From positions 1 through 5,892 of the forward strand of contig DASWTL010000276.1 of assembly GCA_036402155.1 (NCBI GenBank): 5,892 bases of DNA, written 5' to 3'. Position numbers and translations under genes: made by a program. Positions 1-5,862 of this stretch are shown here, one piece after another. Source of the DNA: DASWTL01 sp036402155 (GTDB lineage Bacteria > Bacteroidota > Bacteroidia > Sphingobacteriales > Sphingobacteriaceae). The notes beneath the pieces are model-generated. The model saw nothing but the letters and a program-made list of their open reading frames with translations, made no database searches and was not told the origin of the DNA. Position 1 is the first letter of the stretch. Every line of letters starts with the position of its first letter.

Positions 1-824
1 GACCTCTTGGGTATGGAGTTTCTCTCACCTGGAGGGACGCTGTAATTTTGCTCGGTGGAAGTAACTCAACAGGCCATTTCTCAGATGCGTTTATGATGCG
101 GTACAGGAATGGGGAAATTGAAATCGAAAATTTACCTTCATTACCATATCCTGTAGCCAACACCAGCGGGGTACTTATCGGAGATGTTATTTATATTGCC
201 GGAGGATTAAAAGATCCGGCTTCTAAGGTGACAGAGGAGAATTTTTGGTCAATGGATCTGGCTGCTGATGCTAGTAAAAGAACCTGGAAGGTTTTGGATA
301 CCTGGCCCGGGCCTTCGCGTATGTTTGCAGTAGTGGGTGGAATAGAAGGTTCATTCTATCTATTCAGCGGCACCGAGCTTATTGATGGCTCACGCGAATA
401 TCTTAAGGATGCATATAAATATGAAGAAGAAAAAGGTTGGACAAAACTTGCTCCGCTGCCTGAGTCTGTTGTTGCTGCTCCAAGCCCTGCATTTGCTTAT
501 GGTAAAAATCATTTATTCATTTATGGAGGTGATGATGGTAAGCTTGCTTCTAAGGCCGCTGTTCTGAAAGATAAGCATCCGGGATTTTCCAGGAATATCC
601 TGGCTTACAATACCGATTTAAATAGGTGGAATATTGCCGGTCAGATATGGGCAGATAAGAAAGCAGATGCTGAAAGTAATCCAAATGAAAGTCGATGGGC
701 TCCTGTTACAACTCCTTTAGTTGTCTGGAATGGAAATATAATTATTCCCGGCGGCGAAATAAGGCCTGCTGTCCGGACAAAGCGTATATTACAGGCTTCT
801 CCTGTAAAATCTCCCGACCAATAA
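1..824 (+). CDS. nanM: Cyclically permuted mutarotase (N-acetylneuraminate epimerase-like), 5'-truncated
   Basis: This is the C-terminal 273 residues of a kelch beta-propeller protein. The reading frame is open to the left edge (first full codon at 3), so the TTG at 48 is internal and the true start lies outside the window. Five strand ends carry the kelch-like hydrophobic-GG pattern (ILLGGSN, IYIAGG, FYLFSG, LFIYGG, IIIPGG). The end, GGEIRPAVRT, resembles the closing strand of the NanM/YjhT family, in which the propeller is circularly permuted. Family members are about 320-390 residues, so roughly 50-110 are missing. Known members interconvert the alpha and beta anomers of sialic acid, usually in the periplasm; a signal peptide cannot be judged here. 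The MFS transporter starts 48 bp downstream with no terminator between, which suggests an operon. Family assignment is firm. The sialic acid substrate is inferred from the family and from the esterase and transporter beside it. Confidence 0.8.
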   Translation, partial: PLGYGVSLTWRDAVILLGGSNSTGHFSDAFMMRYRNGEIEIENLPSLPYPVANTSGVLIGDVIYIAGGLKDPASKVTEENFWSMDLAADASKRTWKVLDTWPGPSRMFAVVGGIEGSFYLFSGTELIDGSREYLKDAYKYEEEKGWTKLAPLPESVVAAPSPAFAYGKNHLFIYGGDDGKLASKAAVLKDKHPGFSRNILAYNTDLNRWNIAGQIWADKKADAESNPNESRWAPVTTPLVVWNGNIIIPGGEIRPAVRTKRILQASPVKSPDQ

Positions 825-872
825 TCCTGTCCCATTATCATTATATTACAATAGCTTATTAGTCTAAAAAGA

Positions 873-2099
873 ATGAGTAATCGTATTTTTACATATCCCT
901 GGGTGTTAGTAGGTCTGCTATGGGTAGTCGCTTTTTTAAACTACCTCGATCGCATCTTAATTACTTCCATGCGCGATCCGATAGTATCCGAGTTTACCCT
1001 GACCGATGCTCAATTTGGTTTGCTGACTTCAGTATTTCTCTGGTCCTACGGTCTTTTAAGCCCTTTCGGTGGATTTTTTGCTGATAAATATAGCCGTAAA
1101 AAAGTGATTGTTTTCAGTGTTTTAATCTGGTCTGCAGTAACGCTCTGGACCGGATTTGTTACATCTTTCGAGGAAATGTTAATCGCTCGCGTTATTATGG
1201 GTTTAAGCGAGGCTTGTTATATCCCTGCCGGTTTAGCCTTAATAACAGATTATCATAAGGGGAAAACACGCTCACTTGCAACCGGGCTGCATATGAGCGG
1301 TTTATACGCAGGTTTGGCTTTAGGTGGGGTTGGAGGCTATATTGCTGAACTTTGGGGATGGCGGTATGGCTTCCAGGTTTTTGGTTTATTCGGAATAATC
1401 TATTCGTTTATTCTATTATATGTTCTAAAAGATTATACTGCAACAAGGGAAGAAGCCGTATTAACAGAATCGGAATCAAAAGAGCCAATTAGTCTTTTAG
1501 GAAGTTTAAAAGTTCTTTTTAGTGAGCGATCTTTTTTTGTTTTGTTGTTTTACTTCTGTGTATTGGGAATGGTTAATTGGTTGGTATATGGGTGGTTACC
1601 GACTTTTCTCAAAGATCATTTTCACTTGAATTTAGGTGAAGCCGGCATATCAGCAACCAGTTATATTCAAGTGGGCTCATTTATAGGGGTTATTGTTGGG
1701 GGAATTCTTGCTGATCGGTGGGCCCGTAAAACTGAGAAAGGTCGTTTATACATGGTAGTCATTGGATTCTCCCTTGGTGCGCCGTTTTTATTTCTGATGG
1801 CCTCTACCCAGATATTCAGTCTTGCAATTCTTGCTATGTTGATTTTTGGCCTGGCACGCGGATTTAATGATGCCAATCTGATGCCTATACTACGACAAGT
1901 AATTGATGGACGCTATATAGCTACCGGATATGGCTTTTTAAACTTTTTAAGTACGATAATAGGGGGAGGAATGGTTTACATCGGGGGTGCTCTAAAAGAT
2001 GCCCAGGTCGATCTTTCTATCGTTTACCAGGTCTCCGCAGTTCTCATGCTTTTGGCAACCTTCTCATTGCTTTTTGTAAAACCAAAAAATGCATCCTAA
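873..2099 (+). CDS. MFS transporter, 12 TM, probable sialic acid/sugar-acid importer
   Basis: This inner-membrane secondary transporter has 408 residues. Twelve hydrophobic segments can be drawn at about 11-30, 48-70, 77-97, 101-124, 136-158, 163-186, 219-245, 260-280, 291-310, 313-335, 348-373 and 382-404. A polar central loop lies at about 187-217. The first helix ends in NYLDR (23-27), typical of the anion:cation symporter/Spinster-like branch. MFS motif A appears in both halves: GGFFADKYSRKK at 66-77 and GGILADRWARK at 276-286. The length is normal and the frame intact. The ATG at 873 follows an A-rich leader (ctaaaaaga) without a Shine-Dalgarno sequence, as expected in Bacteroidota. It probably shares a transcript with the mutarotase upstream. 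Its position between a NanM-like mutarotase and a sialate O-acetylesterase suggests a NanT role, but the substrate cannot be read from the sequence; another hexuronate or sugar acid is possible. Confidence 0.85.
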   Translation: MSNRIFTYPWVLVGLLWVVAFLNYLDRILITSMRDPIVSEFTLTDAQFGLLTSVFLWSYGLLSPFGGFFADKYSRKKVIVFSVLIWSAVTLWTGFVTSFEEMLIARVIMGLSEACYIPAGLALITDYHKGKTRSLATGLHMSGLYAGLALGGVGGYIAELWGWRYGFQVFGLFGIIYSFILLYVLKDYTATREEAVLTESESKEPISLLGSLKVLFSERSFFVLLFYFCVLGMVNWLVYGWLPTFLKDHFHLNLGEAGISATSYIQVGSFIGVIVGGILADRWARKTEKGRLYMVVIGFSLGAPFLFLMASTQIFSLAILAMLIFGLARGFNDANLMPILRQVIDGRYIATGYGFLNFLSTIIGGGMVYIGGALKDAQVDLSIVYQVSAVLMLLATFSLLFVKPKNAS

Positions 2100-2114
2100 A
2101 ACAGGATTTTTTGG
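2082..2114 (+). terminator. Candidate hairpin terminator at the end of the MFS gene
   Basis: ATCCT (2093-2097) pairs with AGGAT (2103-2107) across the loop AAAAC and is followed by five further T residues (2108-2112). The flanks CCAAAAA (from 2082) and TTTTTGG (to 2114) can extend the stem across a small bulge, so the U-tract may itself be paired. The stem overlaps the MFS stop codon (2097-2099). The inner stem has only 5 bp, so it may be leaky. If it works, the esterase 106 bp further on needs its own promoter. Confidence 0.4.
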
Positions 2115-2143
2115 CTAGCCTTAAGAACCGATAATTAGTAATG

Positions 2144-2151
2144 GAATTTTG
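2144..2151 (+). promoter_or_regulatory. Weak candidate -7 promoter box ahead of the esterase
   Basis: GAATTTTG matches the Bacteroidota -7 consensus TAnnTTTG at five of six fixed positions. The -33 partner is poor: TTA at 2121-2123, with 20 bp spacing. It would give a leader of about 60 nt before the ATG at 2220. Such matches are common in AT-rich DNA. The call rests mainly on a terminator-like hairpin separating the esterase from the MFS gene. Confidence 0.2.
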
Positions 2152-2219
2152 GTGACTTTTTCGCTATTTTCGATGATTAACACAGAAGACTATTTTAGAT
2201 TTTACATCCCAATACAAAC

Positions 2220-3650
2220 ATGCACAGACCACTAGTTTTTACTACAGCGTTTATTTTATCTTTTTTAACCATCTTAGTTAGTACTACCAATGTTCAGGCG
2301 AGGGTAAGTCTGCCGGGAATATTTAGTAATAATATGGTTTTACAGCGGAACGATCATGTTAAAATATGGGGGAATTCGACAAATAAGACCGTCACTGTCA
2401 CTACGTCCTGGAATAATAAAAAGTACAAAGCCACTTCAGATGATACAGGTAACTGGAATGTTTCTGTAGCAACTCCTGCAGCGGGAGGACCGTATTCAAT
2501 TACTTTCAATGATGGCGAAAAGTTAATACTTCAGAATGTTTTAATTGGCGAAGTCTGGGTTTGTTCCGGACAATCTAATATGGATATGCCGGTTAAAGGA
2601 TTTATGAATCAGCCGATAGTCAATTCCAGTGATATTCTGCTTCATGCTGAAAATGACCAGATCCGTTTGATTAAATATGAACGAACCGTTTCAAGAACTC
2701 CTAAGCCCGATAATAAATCTACTTCATGGCAAGTTTCTGACGCTCAAAGTGCAAGGGATTTTAGCGCCGTTGCTTTTCAGTTTGCCCAAACCCTTCAGCA
2801 ACAGTTAAAGATGCCTGTAGGAGTAATTATGTCAACCTGGGGTGGGACAAAGATCGAAGCATGGATGACCGAAAATAGTCTTAAAAGTTTCCCTGAAATT
2901 AAAGTAAAACCAGTGTCTGATACTAATAAAATAGCTCCGAATGACCCAACGGTGTTATTTAATGGAATGATCAACCCTTTTTTAGGGTATGGTATTAAAG
3001 GTGTGATCTGGTATCAGGGTGAATCCAATCGTATAAACGCTAACCGGTATGAAGATATGATGATTGCTATGGTAAATGAATGGAGAGCATTATGGAACAG
3101 GGAACTTTCATTTTATTATGTTCAGATTGCCCCCTTTAAATATGCCGACAGACCATTAGCTGGTGCATTGATAAGGGAAGCCCAGTTGAAAGCAAGCAAA
3201 CGGATTCCAAATTCAGGCATGGCAGTAACCATGGATATCGGAGCGGAAAACTCTATTCATCCGCCGGACAAAACCACAGTGAGTAAAAGATTAGCGCTGC
3301 AAGCGCTGGCTAACATTTATGGAATTAAAGGATTATCCTATGCCAGTCCTGAATATAAATCAATGACTATCGAAAAGGGCGTTGCCAGTATTTCGTTTGA
3401 TCATGCCGATAATGGCCTTAGTTCATTCGGAAAATCACTTTCTTCCTTTGAAATTGCGGGAGAAGACAGGGTTTTTTATCCCGCCACAGCTAAAATAATT
3501 GGAAAAGGGGTGGTGACAGTACAAAGTGAGAAAGTAAAACAACCTGTTGCCGTACGTTATGCATTTAAAGATTGGGTTATTGGCGACCTGTATAATATCG
3601 AGGGGTTTCCCGCGTCTTCTTTCAGAACAGATAACTGGGAAATTAAATAA
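2220..3650 (+). CDS. Sialate O-acetylesterase, exported SGNH/SASA-family hydrolase
   Basis: This 476-residue secreted esterase is expected to remove O-acetyl groups from sialic acid. Residues 1-27 form a signal peptide (basic start, hydrophobic core at 5-22, cleavage after VQA). A beta-rich N-domain follows (about 28-105, RVSLPGIFSNNMVLQ). The SGNH core carries SGQSNM at 116-121 with nucleophile Ser119, WGGTKIEAW at 207-215, LFNGM at 246-250 (Asn248) and GVIWYQGESN at 261-270. The histidine block DIGAENSIHPPDK at 339-351 has His347. A beta-rich tail (about 375-476) closes the protein. Length and order match the single-module Bacteroidota form. One oddity: the usual aspartate just before Ile-His-Pro is Ser345 here. 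The ATG at 2220 has an A-rich leader and no Shine-Dalgarno sequence; it is supported by the signal peptide that follows at once. It probably acts in the periplasm. The substrate could also be another acetylated sugar, since SASA-family proteins include xylan acetylesterases. Confidence 0.88.
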   Translation: MHRPLVFTTAFILSFLTILVSTTNVQARVSLPGIFSNNMVLQRNDHVKIWGNSTNKTVTVTTSWNNKKYKATSDDTGNWNVSVATPAAGGPYSITFNDGEKLILQNVLIGEVWVCSGQSNMDMPVKGFMNQPIVNSSDILLHAENDQIRLIKYERTVSRTPKPDNKSTSWQVSDAQSARDFSAVAFQFAQTLQQQLKMPVGVIMSTWGGTKIEAWMTENSLKSFPEIKVKPVSDTNKIAPNDPTVLFNGMINPFLGYGIKGVIWYQGESNRINANRYEDMMIAMVNEWRALWNRELSFYYVQIAPFKYADRPLAGALIREAQLKASKRIPNSGMAVTMDIGAENSIHPPDKTTVSKRLALQALANIYGIKGLSYASPEYKSMTIEKGVASISFDHADNGLSSFGKSLSSFEIAGEDRVFYPATAKIIGKGVVTVQSEKVKQPVAVRYAFKDWVIGDLYNIEGFPASSFRTDNWEIK

Positions 3651-3661
3651 CAGGTCCTGTT
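3649..3661. terminator. Small hairpin at the esterase stop codon
   Basis: AACAG (3649-3653) and CTGTT (3657-3661) form a 5 bp stem with loop GTC, overlapping the TAA stop. Only three T residues end it, so as an intrinsic terminator it is weak. It may still mark the 3' end of the esterase transcript, because the next gene is convergent. Confidence 0.2.
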
Positions 3662-3684
3662 TAACGGAGATAATACCCGGGGAC

Positions 3685-3712
3685 TTTGATTTCAGATCTC
3701 AGATCTGTCAAA
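3685..3712. terminator. Inverted repeat between convergent esterase and YceI genes
   Basis: CAGATC (3693-3698) and GATCTG (3702-3707) pair around the loop TCA. The stem extends through TTTGA (3685-3689) and TCAAA (3708-3712) across a 3-nt bulge, giving 11 possible pairs. It covers the YceI stop (complement of 3692-3694) and its last codons. Neither strand shows a clean T-run afterwards. Its position between two convergent genes suggests a bidirectional 3'-end structure, but termination is inferred. A second dyad, TCAAAT-ATAA-ATTTGA (3708-3723), overlaps it and could compete for pairing. Confidence 0.35.
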
Positions 3713-4303
3713 TATAAATTTGAAATCAACATTAACCGTATTGCCGATTTCCATACTTTCAATCAAAACCTGGGGAAGCCGCACCTTAAAGTCACTCATT
3801 CGAATGCTTGTGGAACCGGTACAGGTTATAGTTCCATCCTCCTGTATTGCCGCAGTAACCGGTATTGACAAGATACGTGTGGTACCTGCTATTCTCAGAT
3901 TTCCCTCTGTTCTGATTAGCTGTTTTTTAATCTCTAAGCCGGAAATTTTAATCACTTTGCCGGTATAAGTAATGTTTTCATAGGGATATGCCTTCAATGC
4001 TTTATGGGCTCTTTTTTCCATTAATGGGGTATGTCCCTTCAAATCTTTTACGGCAACAGAAAAAGTAATTGCCTTTATACTGTTCAGGTTACTACCGCTA
4101 AAGTTAAATTCTGCACTGCATTTGGCCTTTTGTGAGGTGAGTTCCCACGTACGTACGTTTGATTTCCCTGTAACAACAATCTGGCTGTGAATTGCTGTAT
4201 AAACAGTTTGTCCGCACAGAGATTCTGCCTGAAAAGTACAAGTTAAAATCAAAGCAAAACGTATCATACTTCGACCCCACATTATCAACAGAGAAGTTTT
4301 CAT
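3692..4303 (-). CDS. YceI-family exported lipocalin-like protein
   Basis: The 203-residue product has an N-terminal export signal and a YceI domain (about 33-198). Conserved stretches are SVAVKDLKG with MEKRAHKALKAYPYENITYTG (82-115), GNLRIAGTTRILSIPV (134-149), DGTITCTGSTSIRMSDF (156-172) and MEIGNTVNVDFKFIF (184-198). YceI proteins are small beta-barrels; a Thermus homologue binds a polyisoprenoid chain, but the cellular role is generally unknown. Cleavage before Gln32 (LCG/QTVY) would leave about 172 residues. The Cys residues at 22 and 30 do not sit in a good lipobox. The start is uncertain: Met1 (4303), Met8 (4282) and Met13 (4267) are all in frame, and starting at Met8 or Met13 gives a tidier signal peptide. 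It converges on the esterase with 41 bp between stops and diverges from the RNase gene. It is probably its own transcription unit. Confidence 0.88.
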   Translation of the reverse strand: MKTSLLIMWGRSMIRFALILTCTFQAESLCGQTVYTAIHSQIVVTGKSNVRTWELTSQKAKCSAEFNFSGSNLNSIKAITFSVAVKDLKGHTPLMEKRAHKALKAYPYENITYTGKVIKISGLEIKKQLIRTEGNLRIAGTTRILSIPVTAAIQEDGTITCTGSTSIRMSDFKVRLPQVLIESMEIGNTVNVDFKFIFDRSEI

Positions 4304-4322
4304 ACAGAAGTATTAAGTAGTT

Positions 4323-4330
4323 CTAAATTA
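4323..4330 (-). promoter_or_regulatory. Candidate -7 box for the YceI gene
   Basis: On the - strand this reads TAATTTAG, one mismatch from TAnnTTTG. No good -33 TTG lies 19-21 bp upstream, which would fit an activator-dependent promoter. The predicted transcript start, about 4318, lies roughly 41 bp from the centre of the dyad at 4353-4366. It is a short motif in AT-rich DNA and therefore tentative. Confidence 0.25.
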
Positions 4331-4352
4331 AGCGGTTTGGTGTTGGTTTTGC

Positions 4353-4366
4353 ATGATGGCACTCAT
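4353..4366. promoter_or_regulatory. FNR/CRP-like operator candidate, degenerate copy
   Basis: ATGAT-GGCA-CTCAT keeps the ATGA-N6-TCAT core of the stronger site 22 bp away. It differs from ATGAT-N4-ATCAT at one base (C for A). It is the core of a longer perfect dyad, GCATGA (4351-4356) and TCATGC (4363-4368). Its centre, 4359.5, is near -41.5 for the proposed YceI start. The dyad is directly visible; the binding protein is inferred. Confidence 0.4.
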
Positions 4367-4374
4367 GCTTGTAA

Positions 4375-4388
4375 ATGATCTTAATCAT
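4375..4388. promoter_or_regulatory. FNR/CRP-like operator candidate upstream of the RNase gene
   Basis: ATGAT-CTTA-ATCAT is a perfect dyad with the half-site and spacing of an FNR box (TTGAT-N4-ATCAA). Its centre, 4381.5, lies 66 bp before the RNase ATG and about 41 bp before the start site predicted from the -7-like ATTCTTTG at 4409-4416. That is the class II activator position. A half-match (CTGTA-AATT-ATCAT, 4397-4410) continues the 22 bp spacing but keeps only one arm. Which FNR/CRP-family regulator would bind is unknown. Confidence 0.5.
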
Positions 4389-4408
4389 AATAGTTTCTGT
4401 AAATTATC

Positions 4409-4416
4409 ATTCTTTG
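4409..4416 (+). promoter_or_regulatory. Candidate -7 box for the RNase gene
   Basis: ATTCTTTG has the TTTG of the Bacteroidota -7 element TAnnTTTG but AT in place of TA. A start near 4422 would give a leader of about 26 nt and would put the operator at 4375-4388 near -41. An alternative pair, TTG (4369-4371) with N19 and TAGTTTCT (4391-4398), has better spacing but a weaker -7 end. It would place that operator between the two promoter boxes, implying repression. Confidence 0.25.
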
Positions 4417-4418
4417 TA

Positions 4419-4439
4419 AAAGGTAATTCTCACACCTTT
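4419..4439 (+). repeat. Inverted repeat in the RNase leader
   Basis: AAAGGT (4419-4424) and ACCTTT (4434-4439) form a 6 bp stem with a 9-nt loop, ending 8 nt before the ATG at 4448. If transcription starts upstream of 4419, the hairpin could limit ribosome access. If it starts near 4422, the stem would be lost. There is no Shine-Dalgarno sequence next to the start. Confidence 0.3.
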
Positions 4440-4447
4440 ATAGCAAG

Positions 4448-5830
4448 ATGAATGCAGTAATTTTACAATCACTTGGCGCCGCAGAAACTGTAACAGGTTC
4501 TAAACATTATTTAAAAACCCCCGAGCTGAATATCCTGGTGGATTGCGGGTTATTTCAGGGGATTAAACGATTGCGCGAAAAAAACTGGCAAAAATTACCC
4601 GTTAAGCCTGCGGATATTGATGTGATCATACTCACCCATGCTCATCTTGATCATTGCGGATATATTCCACTGCTTGTAAAAGGGGGCTTTACCGGTAAGA
4701 TCTTTATGACCATGCCTACCCGGGAACTTACAGAACTGATATTGCTTGACAGTGCAAAGATCCAGGAAGAAGACGCGGAAAAAGCAAACAGGAACCGTTA
4801 CTCCAAACATGTGCCGGCGTTGCCATTATATACTACCGCAGAAGCTGAAACATCTTTCGGTAATTTCGTTACCGTTACATGCAATACATCCATTCTTTTA
4901 AATGATCATGTTAATTTCCGGTTAAAGCCAAGTGGCCATATACTGGGAGCTTGTTCGGTTGAAATTTTGTGTTACGGAAAAACAATTGTTTTTTCTGGTG
5001 ATATCGGAAGGTTTCAGAGCCCCATCCTTGCAGCACCTGATTACTTTACAAGTGCTGACTTCGTCATTATGGAATCAACGTATGGCAACAGACTTCATGA
5101 AAAGGACGATCCTTCAGAAGAACTGGCAGTTATTATTAACAAAACGATAGAGCGCGGTGGAAATATTATAATACCAAGTTTTGCTGTAGGCAGGGCCCAG
5201 GATTTAATGTATATTTTAATCAGGTTAAAGAAGCTGAATAAGATACCTGATAGTATTCCAATTATATTGGATAGTCCCATGGCTGCAACCGCCACGGATG
5301 TTTTATTGCGATACCCGGAATTTTCTAAGATCAGCGAAGCTGAGTGTCAGGAAATCAATGATAATATAACTATTAACAGGGATTACCGGAATACTGCGCG
5401 TATCATCAACCAGCGAAGAAGTAAAATAATCCTGGCAGCAAGTGGTATGCTAACCGGCGGACGTGTTTTGGAGTATGTTAAAAGTTATATCGGAGATAAT
5501 CGAAATACCATATTGCTGGTAGGTTATCAGGCTGAAGGTACACGTGGTAAAGCATTGCAGGATAAGGTTCATGAGATTAAAATCCATGGGAAGTATTATG
5601 CCGTAAAGGCAGAAGTTGCTGAGGTTACCGGATTATCAGCTCATGCTGATCAATCGGAATTGATAGACTGGGTGAGAAGATTTAAAACTCCTCCGGGTCA
5701 GATCATGCTTGTACATGGAGAACCCTCTGCGCAGGAAGCTCTGCGGGTAAAAATTCAGTACGAGCTTCATATACCTGTAAAAATTTTGAGACCAAATGAT
5801 GATGTGATTTTATATTCCTGCAGTGATTAA
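4448..5830 (+). CDS. MBL-fold/beta-CASP RNA-processing nuclease (CPSF-73/TTHA0252-like)
   Basis: This 460-residue cytoplasmic zinc-dependent RNase has every expected motif. The metallo-beta-lactamase part shows Asp32 (VDCG), HAHLDH at 64-69, His164 (SGHILGA) and Asp185 (SGDIGR). The beta-CASP insert (about 205-385) opens with motif A, Glu209 (MESTYG), and contains PSFAVGRAQ (243-251), ILDSPMA (273-279) and ASGMLTGGR (331-339). Motif B is His399 (SAHADQ) and motif C is His423 (VHGE). Histidine at motif C is typical of RNA-acting rather than DNA-acting members. The C-terminal RMMBL-type domain is included and the length matches the bacterial family, whose known members cleave or trim RNA. The ATG at 4448 begins directly with the first strand (NAVILQSLGAAETVTGS), so no residues are missing. 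It appears to be transcribed on its own, with FNR/CRP-like dyads upstream, so expression under low oxygen or stress is plausible. The natural RNA targets are unknown. Confidence 0.92.
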   Translation: MNAVILQSLGAAETVTGSKHYLKTPELNILVDCGLFQGIKRLREKNWQKLPVKPADIDVIILTHAHLDHCGYIPLLVKGGFTGKIFMTMPTRELTELILLDSAKIQEEDAEKANRNRYSKHVPALPLYTTAEAETSFGNFVTVTCNTSILLNDHVNFRLKPSGHILGACSVEILCYGKTIVFSGDIGRFQSPILAAPDYFTSADFVIMESTYGNRLHEKDDPSEELAVIINKTIERGGNIIIPSFAVGRAQDLMYILIRLKKLNKIPDSIPIILDSPMAATATDVLLRYPEFSKISEAECQEINDNITINRDYRNTARIINQRRSKIILAASGMLTGGRVLEYVKSYIGDNRNTILLVGYQAEGTRGKALQDKVHEIKIHGKYYAVKAEVAEVTGLSAHADQSELIDWVRRFKTPPGQIMLVHGEPSAQEALRVKIQYELHIPVKILRPNDDVILYSCSD

Positions 5831-5848
5831 GGTAAACTTTTTATAAAC

Positions 5849-5862
5849 ATGATCCTGATCAT
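5849..5862. promoter_or_regulatory. FNR/CRP-like operator candidate downstream of the RNase gene
   Basis: ATGAT-CCTG-ATCAT matches the 4375-4388 site at 12 of 14 bases, differing only inside the central four. It starts 19 bp after the RNase stop. A class II start served by it would fall near 5897, just beyond the window, so a gene beginning past the right edge is the likely target. The dyad also extends to TTTATA (5840-5845) and TATAAA (5865-5870), so it could instead be a transcript-end hairpin, although no T-run follows. The rest of 5831-5892 holds nothing else I can identify. Confidence 0.42.

Noticed and set aside
48..50. TTG as the start of the mutarotase gene
   Set aside because: The frame is open upstream to base 3 and encodes family-like sequence (GYGVSLTWRDAVI) leading into the first kelch GG, so the gene is simply cut by the window edge.
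641..841. 66-codon open frame on the - strand opposite the mutarotase
   Set aside because: It is an antisense shadow of the well-supported kelch coding frame and has no recognisable domain.
2196..2203. TAGATTTT as a -7 promoter box for the esterase
   Set aside because: It would leave a leader of only about 10 nt before the ATG at 2220, and no TTG lies at the required -33 distance.
3720..3968. 82-codon open frame on the + strand opposite YceI
   Set aside because: The - strand carries clear YceI motifs across the same span. The + strand product is low-complexity with no family features, so it is a shadow.
4262..4303. YceI protein as a lipoprotein
   Set aside because: Cys22 (preceded by ILT) and Cys30 (preceded by ESL) do not fit the lipobox; a signal-peptidase I site before Gln32 fits better.
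4641..4654. CTCAT-CTTG-ATCAT, resembling the FNR-like dyad
   Set aside because: It encodes the invariant HAHLDH motif and lacks the symmetric ATGA-N6-TCAT core. It shows that near-matches arise by chance, which is why the degenerate copy at 4353 is scored lower than the perfect ones.
4595..4810. 71-codon open frame on the - strand inside the RNase gene
   Set aside because: It lies opposite the HAHLDH-containing coding region, with no domain or promoter of its own.
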